Assembly: GCA_949126835.1 (NCBI GenBank)
Contig: OX421508.1
Location: 735,001-799,000, forward strand
DNA: 64,000 nt
Source: Anisus vortex
Lineage: Eukaryota > Mollusca > Gastropoda > Planorbidae
Reading direction: 5' to 3'
The notes under the pieces were generated by a model that saw only the letters and a program-made list of their open reading frames with translations, did not search any database and was not told the DNA's origin. Below are positions 1 through 12,400 of this stretch, piece by piece; position 1 is the first letter of the stretch; each line of letters starts with the position of its first letter. A program made the translations under genes and the position numbers.

Positions 1-985
1 CGACCGAATTGACATCCTGGTTCCACATGAACAACTTTCTTTTTTGTTTGGGGTTGTTTTCTAATGTCCAGTCTTCAAAATGAATGTCCCGGAACCAGCA
101 CAAGCCGTACATGTTCACACTGGTTACACACCTGTCTTTGTTGACTTTCTAAACAAACCTTTTCCCCTTGTGTGTGTGTGTGTGTGTGTGTTTCTCGTAA
201 CGCATTATTGGTGACTTGTATTACATAGATCAGCCCTAGTTAATGTGTTATACTTGTATGACTTGAAGTCTTGAAATGTATTTTTAATTTTAACTGGCAG
301 GAGTCGTGTATATCTGCCCCTGTTGTCATGGAGTCTAGATTCTCACATTACTGTGTGTATATAGGACTTCCTCATGCGTTGACTTCTGGGAAGAAGGAGA
401 AAAAGAAAAAACTCAACTATCATTAGTTCTTATTACAAACATGCAATGTGTTTGCTGATGTATTTCTGGTTAGTTTAAACATATAATCACAATATCCCCG
501 TTTACCTTTCATTGAATTAAAGCAAATATTGTATTCGAGTATAAATCTTCGCGTCTTGCCAACAGACACCATTTTTTTTTCATGTTTATTCTAGACTTCA
601 ACAGCTTGGTTTGTTGCGCTAATAAATAGAATTGTATTGATCACTTGATCCTTTTTTTAAAATCATTCATTCTTTTTTTTTGTCTTATTTTCTTGGACAC
701 ACCCTGGCGGCGCTATGAAAACATTTCCCTTTACTTGTATGTTTAGTTTAGTCCATGCTTGACAAGATTTGAATAGCAATAGAAGCATCACGGGCGGAGA
801 GAAACAAAAATTTACGAGGCGATCTACATAACACGAGATTACCGCCGAGGTTGGAAGAAAAGGCGATAGGGCACAACCCCGGAAGTAAACGCCGCTGAGG
901 CTGTGTATTCTATAAATATCTCTAATATTGCCTATAACATAAATGTTATATTATATGTTGGCATAATGTTGATGTTGGAAGAGCC
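1..985. other. Intergenic, no gene seen
   Basis: AT-rich sequence with a short (TG)n run near 170-191 and several poly-T tracts. No coding frame, splice-flanked exon or recognisable mobile element was seen on either strand. Confidence 0.6.
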
Positions 986-1106
986 GCAGAATGTTGATAT
1001 AGCCGCCAAATGTTGATATAACCATCGATGTTGATATAGCCTCCGATGTTGATACAGCCGCCAAATGTTGATATAACCATCGATGTTGATATAGCCTCCG
1101 ATGTTG
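986..1106. repeat. Degenerate ~19-bp tandem repeat
   Basis: Repeats of 'atgttgatatagccnccna' with alternating variants (agccgcc, aaccatc, agcctcc). The three-variant block occurs twice, giving a higher-order period of about 57 bp. It runs directly into the 15-bp array that follows. Confidence 0.75.
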
Positions 1107-1110
1107 CTAG

Positions 1111-1296
1111 GACATGTTCCTATGTGACATGTTCCTATGTGACATGTTCCTATGTGACATGTTCCTATGTGACATGTTCCTATGTGACATGTTCCTATGT
1201 GACATGTTCTTGTGTGACATGTTCCTATGTGACATGTTCCTATGTGACATGTTCCTATGTGACATGTTCCTATGTGACATGTTCCTATGTGACATG
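1111..1296. repeat. 15-bp minisatellite, 12.4 copies
   Basis: Twelve head-to-tail copies of 'gacatgttcctatgt' plus a 6-base partial copy. One copy (1201-1215) reads gacatgttcttgtgt. The unit contains the palindrome ACATGT. Because 15 is divisible by 3, frames stay open through the array on both strands; these are not genes. Confidence 0.95.
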
Positions 1297-2424
1297 CTGT
1301 TTACCATCCCACCGGTAAGCCAATACAGTTGTGCTAATAACAAGTTCTTCAACTGCTGTATAATTGATGGTAGAAATAGGGGAGGGGGGGGGGATCTCGT
1401 AATGTACCTTATCAGGTTACGGCCACATAGAAACTAGCACCAGGCGTGTTCGAGACTTCCTGATCTACAACACAAGTCTGAGTCCCTCCCTCCATCCCCC
1501 CCCCCTGCTATTCCCTCTAACCGGGGCCTTGACAAATGACTCATTCCAGGGAGGGAGCTCAGCGACGGCCCGTTATTAATCGAATTACATTTTACTCCCT
1601 GAAAGAGTTCTGCACCCCCCTCCCCCAATCACTGATGGGGCACCTGACAATAGTTGGGGGGGGGGCAAGCAAAGGCGGCTGAGCATTGTGTTGTCCACAC
1701 AATCCCCAAGTACATAATAACCCCCTCTCCCCCCCCCCCATCTCCAGTATTTCATTTCACCAGTTTTAAGATCTGCAGCACTAAAGGTGATTTACAAAAG
1801 CTGTTGAGTGAGTTCCGCGTTAAAAATCCTCCTTTTCTTAACGCGATCATAATTATTAAATATTAAGGTGCCCAAATAGCTGCAGACACGAGTAGGAGAC
1901 CAGGCACTTCCACAAGTATGGAGCTCTGGTGCGAGTGTCTGATGGGCTCTCGGTCCCTTTTTATGTAAAAAAAAATCAATTACTACAATCACTATGTGAG
2001 CATAAATTACGTTTGATTGTTATATATACAAAAAATAAATAATAATACGTTTTACATTCTTTCAGCGGGTAATAAATAGTTCATGTCTTTTATTGTCGGT
2101 CAAGGATTTTGTCAGGTAAATTGATACTAAGCGAGTATATCGATACAAAAAAGTGTACTTTCTAAGAGTTGTATGTTTGGTTTTAAAAACCTTTTGGCCT
2201 AGCTAGTAACTCTGAAACTAATAAAGCTAGTCTGTGCGTGTGTGTGTGTGTTTCTGTGTATGTATCTCCGAGTCTGTGGTTTGTGAGTCTTTGTATTTGT
2301 CTGTTTGTGTGTATGTCGTCTAATAGCAGTATGAACGGCGTTAGTTGGCCTACATGTTTAAACTGCTGTGGTAGATAGTACCGAAATGTCAAAACTTTTA
2401 GTTAATGAATTATTGTACGTCCGG
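1297..2424. other. Intergenic with a SINE tail and G/C runs
   Basis: No gene seen. It holds homopolymeric G and C runs (near 1381-1394, 1496-1505, 1655-1666 and 1730-1739) and a (TG)n tract near 2237-2250. A fragment of SINE family S1 is listed separately. Confidence 0.55.
1631..1712 (+). mobile_element. SINE family S1, body fragment
   Basis: Contains the S1 body landmarks 'aaaggcggctgagcattgtg' and 'ccacacaatcccc', preceded by the 'ctgatggg..agttgggg' segment seen in fuller copies at 32852 and 63135. No tRNA-like head is present. Confidence 0.7.
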
Positions 2425-3612
2425 CACACCGCATACACACCACATACAGACTTACAAACACACCACATGCAGACTTACAGACATATAAACTTACAGACAC
2501 ACAAACACACCACATACAGACTTACAGACACACCACATACTGACTTACAAACACACCACATACAGACTTACAGACACATAAACACACCACATATAAACTT
2601 ACAGACACATAAACACACCACATACAGACTTACAGACACACCACATACAGACTTACAGACACACCACATACAGACTTACAGACACACCCCATACAGACTT
2701 ACAGACACACCACATACAGACTTACAGACACAACACATACAGACACACAACATACTGACTTGCAGACACACTACATACAGACTTACAGACACACAACATA
2801 CAGACACACCACATACAGACACACCACATACAGACTTAAAGACACACCACATACAGACTTACAGACACAGCACATAAGACTTAGAGACACACTTAGAGAC
2901 AGACCACATACAGACACACCACATACAGACACACCACATAAAGACTTGCAGACACACCACATACAGACTTGCAGACACACCACATATAGACACAACACAT
3001 ACAGACTTAAAGACACACCACATACATACATACAGACACACCACATACGGACTTACAGACACAGCACATACAGACTTACAGACACACCACATACAGACTT
3101 ACAGACACACCACATACGGACTTACAGACACACCCCATACAGACTTACAGACACACCAGATACAGACTTACAGACACCCCACATACAGACACACCACATA
3201 CATACATACAGACACACCACATACAGACACACCGCATACATACATACAGACACACCACATACAGACACACCACATGCAGACATACAGACACACCACATGC
3301 AGACATACAGACACACCACATACATACATACAGACACACCACATACAGGCTTACAGACTCACCACTTACAGACTTACAGACACACCACATACATACATAC
3401 ATACAGACTTACAGACACACCACATACAGACACACCACATACAGACACACCACACACAGACACATCACATACAGACTTACAGACACACCACATACAGACT
3501 TACAGACACATCAACACACCACATACAGACTTACAGACACACCACATACATACTTACAGACACACCACATACATACTTACAGACACACCACATACAGACA
3601 CACCACCTAGAG
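2425..3612. repeat. 23-bp minisatellite with shorter variants
   Basis: The main unit, 23 bp, is built from 'acagacttac' plus 'agacacaccacat'. It is mixed with about 15-bp units lacking the acttacag segment and with units carrying 'atacatacat'. The array is impure, with many A/G and C/T variants, and covers about 1.2 kb. It produces Thr/His-rich and Cys/Val-rich open frames on the two strands, which I do not treat as genes. Confidence 0.93.
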
Positions 3613-4231
3613 ACCCACTAGGACGTAAAGAAAAGTGTTTCTGTTTGTTGTGGTAACTGCCCACAAAGAACAAAAGCAGATCGGAAGTAAATGAATTGTT
3701 CAGTTGTCTGGCGTGCGCCCATTGGCAAGTCGTTAAGACTGACACGCTTGACTGGCATTCATTGTGCGTAGCGACCTAACATAAAAGCTACTATACCTGA
3801 CCGAGTTCTGGAGGTGTTGAGTCCACGCGGGACTGCCTGGTTACACTTCCTAGACATGAGACACGCGATTATCTGAATGGAAAACACAGACACACTCACG
3901 GACACGCTGGCACACCAAATAAAAACGTTATAGCAACATATTAATAAAGAGTTACCGTATGTTTGGAAAGGCTGTCTGAGATTAACAGAAAGAGAAAAAG
4001 AGAGAGAGAGAGAGAGAGAGATAGGGAAAGTGAGAGAAGTTGAAATTAATAAAAGATATGACGATAAATATACATATACACACATTTTCCATACGCCACA
4101 TGGTATCCACACGCCACACCTTATCCACATATTTACAAACTACAGGTAGAGCTGGTATTAATGCCGTCATTAAATGAAATCATTACGTCATTTCGGCTGA
4201 ATGAAATAGTCACGTGATTTCCAGTCGTCCA
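3613..4231. other. Intergenic, (AG)n microsatellite
   Basis: No gene seen. A pure (AG)n tract lies near 3996-4021. The rest is AT-rich unique-looking sequence leading into the Helitron-like element. Confidence 0.5.
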
Positions 4232-4826
4232 ATCATATATTGATATATAAAGTAAACAGTGTGTGAGGTTTCTGATCCCCATTGGTTAATTGAAAGACAC
4301 GTGACCTTATTGTCTCAAAACTTTACTTTTGCGATCTCGCTTCTGGCAGGTGTCCTCCTTAGCTGAGTGGTTAGTGTATTCGAGTGCCATACGGGCGACC
4401 TGGGTCCGATTCCCCACTGGTAGGGTAGCATTCTTTTTCTTGTTCAACTTTTTTTTTAAAGTAGCATTAATATTAGAGGTTTATAAAGATTGTAAAGAAT
4501 TTCCTAAAATGTTTTCAGCAAGTAAATCTAATAAAATAATTCTATTTTAGGCGCATGCGGGAGACGGGTGTTAGATTCTTATTCATAGGTATAGTGCTCA
4601 TTTTTTGTTAAATAAAAAGACATGCCTATGTTTAACCCGATTACAATATCTATTTCAAATTACTTTCGTAAATTGTTTTAGTAAATAATAATAATATTTT
4701 AAAAATTATTACATCTATAGCTTTCTGTTCAATGTAGTACATGACATTTTTATCTTTAGCTTTATACAGACCTATTTAACCCCCCCCCCCCCTCCCCCCG
4801 GGTAGTGCCGGGGAATGTAGCTTGTA
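4232..4826 (+). mobile_element. Helitron-like element with tRNA-like module (family H, copy 1)
   Basis: The fullest + strand copy of a family also seen at 32013, 37013 (-), 39688 (-) and 62818 (-). The shared order is: an AT-rich TATATA start; 'gatccccattggttaatt'; 'gacacgtgaccttattgtct'; a tRNA-like module with a box A-like 'tagctgagtggttag' and box B-like 'gggtccgattcccc' (about 4360-4424); 'aaagattgtaa'; and a GC-rich end 'ccgggtagtgccgggg' followed by 'aatgtagcttg' at about 4799-4824. Better-preserved ends elsewhere finish in CTGG followed by T, matching the Helitron CTRR^T rule. No protein is encoded, so it would depend on proteins supplied in trans. The Helitron assignment is inferred from the ends. 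Confidence 0.6.
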
Positions 4827-4934
4827 TGTTATAACTGAAACCGTCTGCTAGAATTCTACTGTCTTCTCTGCCTATTGGTGTCACATGTCTATGGCTGTCC
4901 TGGTGTGTATGTTGCCTGGCTCGCCTTTAGAATC

Positions 4935-7805
4935 AATCCATACACTCACTGTGCTTCTGGTATGTGTTGTTTCAATCCATACACTCACTGTGCTACTGGT
5001 ATGTGTTGTTTCAATCCATACACTCACTGTGCTACTGGTATGTGTTGTTTCAATCCATACACTCACTGTGCTTCTGGTATGTGTTGTTTCAATCCATACA
5101 CTCACTGTGCTACTGGTATGTGTTGTTTCAATCCATACACTCACTGTGCTACTGGTATGTGTTGTTTCAATCCATACACTCACTGTGCTTCTGGTATGTG
5201 TTGTTTCAATCCATACACTCACTGTGCTTCTGGTATGTGTTGTTTCAATCCATACACTCACTGTGCTTCTGGTATGTGTTGTTTCAATCCATACACTCAC
5301 TGTGCTACTGGTATGTGTTGTTTCAATCCATACACTCACTGTGCTACTGGTATGTGTTGTTTCAATCCATACACTCACTGTGCTACTGGTATGTGTTGTT
5401 TCAATCCATACACTCACTGTGCTACTGGTATGTGTTGTTTCAATCCATACACTCACTGTGCTACTGGTATGTGTTGTTTCAATCCATACACTCACTGTGC
5501 TACTGGTATGTGTTGTTTCAATCCATACACTCACTGTGCTACTGGTATGTGTTGTTTCAATCCATACACTCACTGTGCTACTGGTATGTGTTGTTTCAAT
5601 CCATACACTCACTGTGTTACTGGTATGTGTTGTTTCAATCCATACACTCACTGTGCTACTGGTATGTGTTGTTTCAATCCATACACTCACTGTGTTACTG
5701 GTATGTGTTGTTTCAATCCATACACTCACTGTGTTACTGGTATGTGTTGTTTCAATCCATACACTCACTGTGTTACTGGTATGTGTTGTTTCAATCCATA
5801 CACTCACTGTGCTACTGGTATGTGTTGTTTCAATCCATACACTCACTGTACTACTGGTATGTGTTGTTTCAATCCATACACTCACTGTACTACTGGTATG
5901 TGTTGTTTCAATCCATACACTCACTGTGCTTCTGGTATGTGTTGTTTCAATCCATACACTCACTGTGCTTCTGGTATGTGTTGTTTCAATCCATACACTC
6001 ACTGTGCTTCTGGTATGTGTTGTTTCAATCCATACACTCACTGTGCTACTGGTATGTGTTGTTTCAATCCATACACTCACTGTGCTACTGGTATGTGTTG
6101 TTTCAATCCATACACTCACTGTGCTACTGGTATGTGTTGTTTCAATCCATACACTCACTGTGCTACTGGTATGTGTTGTTTCAATCCATACACTCACTGT
6201 GTTACTGGTATGTGTTGTTTCAATCCATACACTCACTGTGCTACTGGTATGTGTTGTTTCAATCCATACACTCACTGTGTTACTGGTATGTGTTGTTTCA
6301 ATCCATACACTCACTGTGTTACTGGTATGTGTTGTTTCAATCCATACACTCACTGTGTTACTGGTATGTGTTGTTTCAATCCATACACTCACTGTGCTAC
6401 TGGTATGTGTTGTTTCAATCCATACACTCACTGTACTACTGGTATGTGTTGTTTCAATCCATACACTCACTGTACTACTGGTATGTGTTGTTTCAATCCA
6501 TACACTCACTGTGCTTCTGGTATGTGTTGTTTCAATCCATACACTCACTGTGCTACTGGTATGTGTTGTTTCAATCCATACACTCACTGTGCTTCTGGTA
6601 TGTGTTGTTTCAATCCATACACTCACTGTACTACTGGTATGTGTTGTTTCAATCCATACACTCACTGTACTACTGGTATGTGTTGTTTCAATCCATACAC
6701 TCACTGTGCTACTGGTATGTGTTGTTTCAATCCATACACTCACTGTGCTTCTGGTATGTGTTGTTTCAATCCATACACTCACTGTACTACTGGTATGTGT
6801 TGTTTCAATCCATACACTCACTGTGCTACTGGTATGTGTTGTTTCAATCCATACACTCACTGTGCTTCTGGTATGTGTTGTTTCAATCCATACACTCACT
6901 GTGCTTCTGGTATGTGTTGTTTCAATCCATACACTCACTGTGCTACTGGTATGTGTTGTTTCAATCCATACACTCACTGTGCTACTGGTATGTGTTGTTT
7001 CAATCCATACACTCACTGTGCTTCTGGTATGTGTTGTTTCAATCCATACACTCACTGTGCTTCTTGTATGTGTTGTTTCAATCCATACACTCACTGTGCT
7101 TCTGGTATGTGTTGTTTCAATCCATACACTCACTGTGCTACTGGTATGTGTTGTTTCAATCCATACACTCACTGTGCTACTGGTATGTGTTGTTTCAATC
7201 CATACACTCACTGTGCTACTGGTATGTGTTGTTTCAATCCATACACTCACTGTGCTACTGGTATGTGTTGTTTCAATCCATACACTCACTGTGCTACTGG
7301 TATGTGTTGTTTCAATCCATACACTCACTGTGCTACTGGTATGTGTTGTTTCAATCCATACACTCACTGTGCTTCTGGTATGTGTTGTTTCAATCCATAC
7401 ACTCACTGTGCTACTGGTATGTGTTGTTTCAATCCATACACTCACTGTGCTACTGGTATGTGTTGTTTCAATCCATACACTCACTGTGTTACTGGTATGT
7501 GTTGTTTCAATCCATACACTCACTGTGCTACTGGTATGTGTTGTTTCAATCCATACACTCACTGTGTTACTGGTATGTGTTGTTTCAATCCATACACTCA
7601 CTGTGTTACTGGTATGTGTTGTTTCAATCCATACACTCACTGTGTTACTGGTATGTGTTGTTTCAATCCATACACTCACTGTGTTACTGGTATGTGTTGT
7701 TTCAATCCATACACTCACTGTGTTACTGGTATGTGTTGTTTCAATCCATACACTCACTGTGCTACTGGTATGTGTTGTTTCAATCCATACACTCACTGTG
7801 CTACT
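4935..7805. repeat. 39-bp minisatellite, left part (~73.6 units)
   Basis: Head-to-tail 39-bp units starting 'aatccatacactcactgtg' and ending 'ggtatgtgttgtttc'. Units differ almost only at a few positions (gcttct, gctact, gttact, tactac). The period keeps frames open, giving near-1000-residue repeat frames on both strands with no recognisable fold. Variant order shows segmental duplications: units 18-26 and 33-41 carry the same variant series. The array is cut in unit 74 by an LTR retrotransposon and resumes at 14995. Confidence 0.98.
7801..7805. repeat. 5-bp target site duplication, left
   Basis: 'ctact' immediately before the left LTR, matched by 'ctact' at 14995-14999 after the right LTR. 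Removing the element plus one copy restores the 39-bp unit exactly (gtgctactggtatg). A 5-bp duplication is typical of Ty3/Gypsy-type and BEL-type integration. Confidence 0.95.
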
Positions 7806-8259
7806 TGTTGATGTCCTATTATTATTATTGGACTATCAAACATTACCACCAGTCTTCTCAGAGTATTTGAGTTGCAGTAGCTGAATTATTTGATTGATTT
7901 GAACATCAAAATGGACGACATCACCACAATATAAATTCCAAACTTGTAAATAATAAATGAACGACTTATTGCAGCATATTATTTAATAACAATTCATTAA
8001 CAGTTGACACTTCACATCCAATGAACAAATATAGCTTTATAGTATCAACATAATACACAATTTTATTTATTTCTCCTGAGTCTAAAATACTGCCTGCGTT
8101 CCTTGTGAGTTATGAGAAAGACTGCCGACCGCATGGACCGTCACTTAACTATATCTACTTCCGATATAGGTTTTCTTAATATCCAAAAATGGGTTTTATT
8201 TCGACTTTTTAATTATTAATATAGTTACTACCTATATATTATTTAATGGCTTCATAGCA
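7806..8259 (-). repeat. LTR (3' LTR of the element)
   Basis: 454 bp, starting tgctatgaag and ending catcaaca on the element's strand (TG..CA ends). By eye it matches 14541-14994 base for base. It contains an AT-rich 3' half and the segment gactgccgaccgcatgg. Confidence 0.95.
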
Positions 8260-8271
8260 TACCCCCCAACC
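8260..8271 (-). other. Polypurine tract
   Basis: On the element strand the sequence directly before the 3' LTR reads ggttggggggta. This G-rich tract is in the right place to prime plus-strand DNA synthesis. Confidence 0.65.
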
Positions 8272-9434
8272 ACAGAGAAAAAATAATAATTTATTATTAT
8301 TTTTGATACGAAAAATGTTTACAATAATGAAAAAAAATTATCTTAATCTTAATTAATGCATATAATCATTCATTTAATAATACATAGAGAAAAAATCCAT
8401 TTAATATATGTACAAACAATCAAAAAACATATTTATAGGCAGAAATATGACACAAAGAATAATGTCTAATGTTTATATGACAATTAGTCATAGACAATTA
8501 TCTTTAGGTATTGTCTAATCAACTTCAGTAATACTGAGATAAACTATTGGATATCAGTGATGTGTATGGATAATTATTATGCTAAATACTCATCAAGGCT
8601 GTTAAGATTATCTATTATCTTTATCTCACAAAATCTAAATAGATTCCATGAAAATTTTTTCATACAACATTTATTAGTTTATACACTAAGATTAATATAA
8701 TACTAATGTCGGTTTTTTTTTTATAATTGTCATTTTGTATTGATATTCTCATCATGGTTATTATGAATATATATCTTCATAATATTTATTTTGAATTGAT
8801 ATTCTTATTGATTCTTATTGATTATTATTGATTATTATTGATTATTATTGATTGTTATAGATTGATATTCTCAATAACATTACTTACAATGTAACATGAT
8901 TATCTTCCATCTTAGTTTACAATAAAATATTACACGAGATATTCAAGTTTTCCCTTCAATTATATAATTATATTACACTGCTCATATTCCTGTGAGTCTT
9001 ATATGTATCATTTATTTATTGGCTTCAATGCTATCTTTAGTCTTACATGAATACAATACAATATTACCATCTAATGCTCTGACTTTAGAGTCTTACATAG
9101 GCATTTCATTATTATATCATTCTTATTTCAATTCCTCTAATGCTTTTTTAAAGACTTACATAGGCATATTAATATTAACATATGGCATAACAGATTCACT
9201 GTTCAGAGGCCACAAAATTTTATGTGCTTAACAGTCTTACCAAACTGTTCAGAGGCTACATAAAAAAAATTTCCAACTGATAATCATTATTTTCATCAAT
9301 TAGATTATTATATACAAGTATCCATATTTACATATTTGTTCTTTACAAAGAAAAAAAAATGTTATCATGTCATTATACCTGTTACTGAAAATATCATATC
9401 TCATTCATAAATTTATTTATTCCTATGTATAATT
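8272..9434. other. 3' noncoding region of the LTR element
   Basis: Very AT-rich internal sequence between the frame and the 3' LTR. It includes a short 'attgattatt' tandem near 8800-8860. No envelope-like or other protein was recognised; the short frames are random in appearance. Confidence 0.6.
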
Positions 9435-12400
9435 TTATTGATTATACCTGAGTTCTCTGCTAAAATTCCTTAGAATTTCACAACATTTATTCAATGTTAT
9501 TTTTCTATGTTCAGATTTACTAATATCATTGTCTGGTTTATTTTCAATTTCAATTATTTTGCTTTTATTTTCCCTATTATAGCTTTTTAATATTGAACAA
9601 CATTTATTTAATGTCATTTTTGCATGTTCTGATTTATTGATATCATCTTCTGATTTATTTTCAATTACTTTGTTTTCTTCATAAGTTCTCAAATTGTTTA
9701 AATGAACAATTTTCTCTTTATTATTAATGTTAACCTTGTAAAATACATCAGATAGCTTAAGTATTATTTCAAAAGGTCCTCTCCATTCCATAGTATTGCC
9801 ACTGCCAATTGGCAAATAAACAAGTACTTTATTACCAACTTCTAGTTTTCTCATGTTCTTATGAATATTTTCTTTGATATCAACTGCTATCTTGTAAAAA
9901 GGTTTGTTTATGGTATCTGTCATTTGTATTGGAGCCTTATGTTTAGAATCTTTTTTATTATGTCTAAGACAGGTATCACAGCTTTTAATAAATGTTTTCA
10001 AATCTTTTTCCATTTTAGGCCACCAGAAATTCTTTTTAAGTTTACAAACTGTTTTCTTGCTACTCAAATGACCTGACAATGCATTGTTGTGCGAAATTTG
10101 CATTACTTTGACAGTTAATGTTTTAGGTATAACTATTTGAGTTACATCTAATTTAGTGTCCTTTCTACAGAGAATTCCATTTATTATTTCAATGTTTTTA
10201 TTTTTAACCTGACCTTTTTCAATTTCTGATACCATTTTAATTATGTATGGATCTTCTTTCTGTTCTTGTTTTAGAGTTAGCTCATCAAAAGGCATGTTTA
10301 TTAAACTTATATTTTCTGTTTTTTTCATTTGGGTTTCCTTTTTATGAGGACTATCAATGTATGATAATATCTCACTCTTCATTTTAGTAAAATCAGATAT
10401 TTGATTTTTAGCAATGTTGAATATTTGTTTATGACCTTCTAAATGTCTACATAATGAAATAGCATGTAATTCTTTTGGTACATTGTTTATTTCACATTGA
10501 CTTTCAAATTTGCTTACATACTGTTCTAGTTTTTCTGTTCCATTCCATTTGGGAATAGGATTATCCTTTTCATTATTTATGGATAAGTCAATATTAGGTG
10601 TCTCATTGAGAATATTATTTTCTGACTTTCCTATGGTTTGTAAGAAATTAAAAGTTTGTAGAGCAGGGTAAAATTCTTGTTCTGGTAAATCTACTAACTT
10701 CTCATTTTGCAATAGAACAGGTTTCAAATTCAAGTCATTGGATTTTTCATTCATCCATTTTTGAAAAATGTCAAAACTATTATCATGTTTGACATTGAAA
10801 GAATTACCAATAATTAAAGGTGCAACACAGTTTTTCATTATGGCTGCCTCTGCTTTTCCAGTGAGCCAAGGACAATCAATGTCTATTATAGTGATAGGAC
10901 ATTTTATTGTGGAACCATTTGCAAGTTTTATTGTATCCACTCTTATTATATTGGTGGGTTTCTGATTTGGAATGATACTTTCATCTATACATATTATACT
11001 ACTTCCGGTGTCTCTTAGACAGTAAGTGGTCTTTCCTTCCACATAAGCAGGAAAAAGTATTAACTGACCCCTGTTTTCAAATATGACATTATTAGATTGA
11101 GATGTGGAATTGTTAAGTTTTCCTCTATTTCTTCCATTTTGGAAATTTGATTGAGGTCTGTTTTGAGTATTAGGAAAATCTTGTCTTCCAACATGTTGAT
11201 TTGGCACATTGTTATTGGAAAAATTCTGATTTGGCATATTTCTGTTTCCAAAATTTGAAAAATTCTGATTTGGAAAGTTTCTATTATCAAAATTAGAAAA
11301 ATTTTGATTTGAAAAACCTCTATGATCAACATTTGATCTATTGAAGTTTGGATTGAAATTTCTACCTCTTGCATTGTTATTTCTGTAACAATATTCTGAT
11401 GAATGGTTTGTACCATTGCAAAAAATACATTTATAATTATTAGATTTTGGTTGATTACCAAATTTTTTTCTATTGCCAAATTGATTATGTCTAGACCTAG
11501 GAGGTGAATAGCTCCTTCTTCTATGTTGAATTGTATTTACTGTTTGATTTTGTTTAGTCAGTTCTACATTAGGATGACTATCCTTAAAATTTGAGATTGC
11601 ATCTATCAAACTCTCAACTGTCTTAACTTTTCTTTCCATAATGTGCGTAAACAATGGTTTAGAAGCTTGTTCTAATACTTTATCAACAACCATGATTTCT
11701 ATAATCTCATTAGGATTTTTTGTATCTATTTTTACTAAGTCTAACCAGGTAAGTAAAAATGTTTTCACTTCAGACACAAAAGCTCTCGGTTCTATCTTGT
11801 CTGTTAAGATAAAGTTATGGAACTTCTGTCTGTAATAATCCTCAGAGTGGATAAAGAATTTTATTAACTGTTCTTTGATAATGGCATAATCAGTTATTTC
11901 TTTATCAATATGTGATAGTGCTTCCCTACCCTTATCTTTCAATTGTGGGATAAGGTGAATGTAATATTCTGAAATGGGAATCCCATATCCTTTACATGTT
12001 GCTTCAAATAAATTTAGAAAATCAACAATTTTCTCTTTCCCATCAAAAGGAGGCATTTTGAATCTTACACTATGTTTTGATTTTTCATTATTTGTTTGCT
12101 CAACTTTAGTATTTTGTAATTTAGCCAACTCCAATTCATGAGCTAATTTTAGTTGAGTTTCTTTTAACTCTTTTTCTTTATTCATTTCTAGTGTTTTCAA
12201 TTCTTTTTCTTTATTCATTTCTAGTTCTAGTTGTTTTTGTTTAATTTCATTATCAAGTTCTTTTTGTTTAATTTCATGAGCTCTTAATTCTGCTCGTTCA
12301 TCTCTTTCCTTATCTGCTAATTCTTTTTTCAATTGTTTAACTTTATTTTCAACAAATTCCTGATATTCTTTCTTATCAGTAATACCATATTTTTTTGCCA

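Noticed and set aside
2368..3656. Thr/His-rich and Cys/Val-rich frames
   Set aside because: Translation of the 23-bp minisatellite.
4935..7805. CRISPR array (repeat contains 'gtttcaatcc', as in some prokaryotic CRISPR repeats)
   Set aside because: There are no unique spacers, the repeats are contiguous, the DNA is eukaryotic, and no cas gene is present.
4875..7884. Near-1000-residue open frames on both strands
   Set aside because: They are frames through a 39-bp tandem repeat whose period is a multiple of three. All frames stay open, the protein is a pure 13-residue repeat, and the array is cut by a transposon without consequence.
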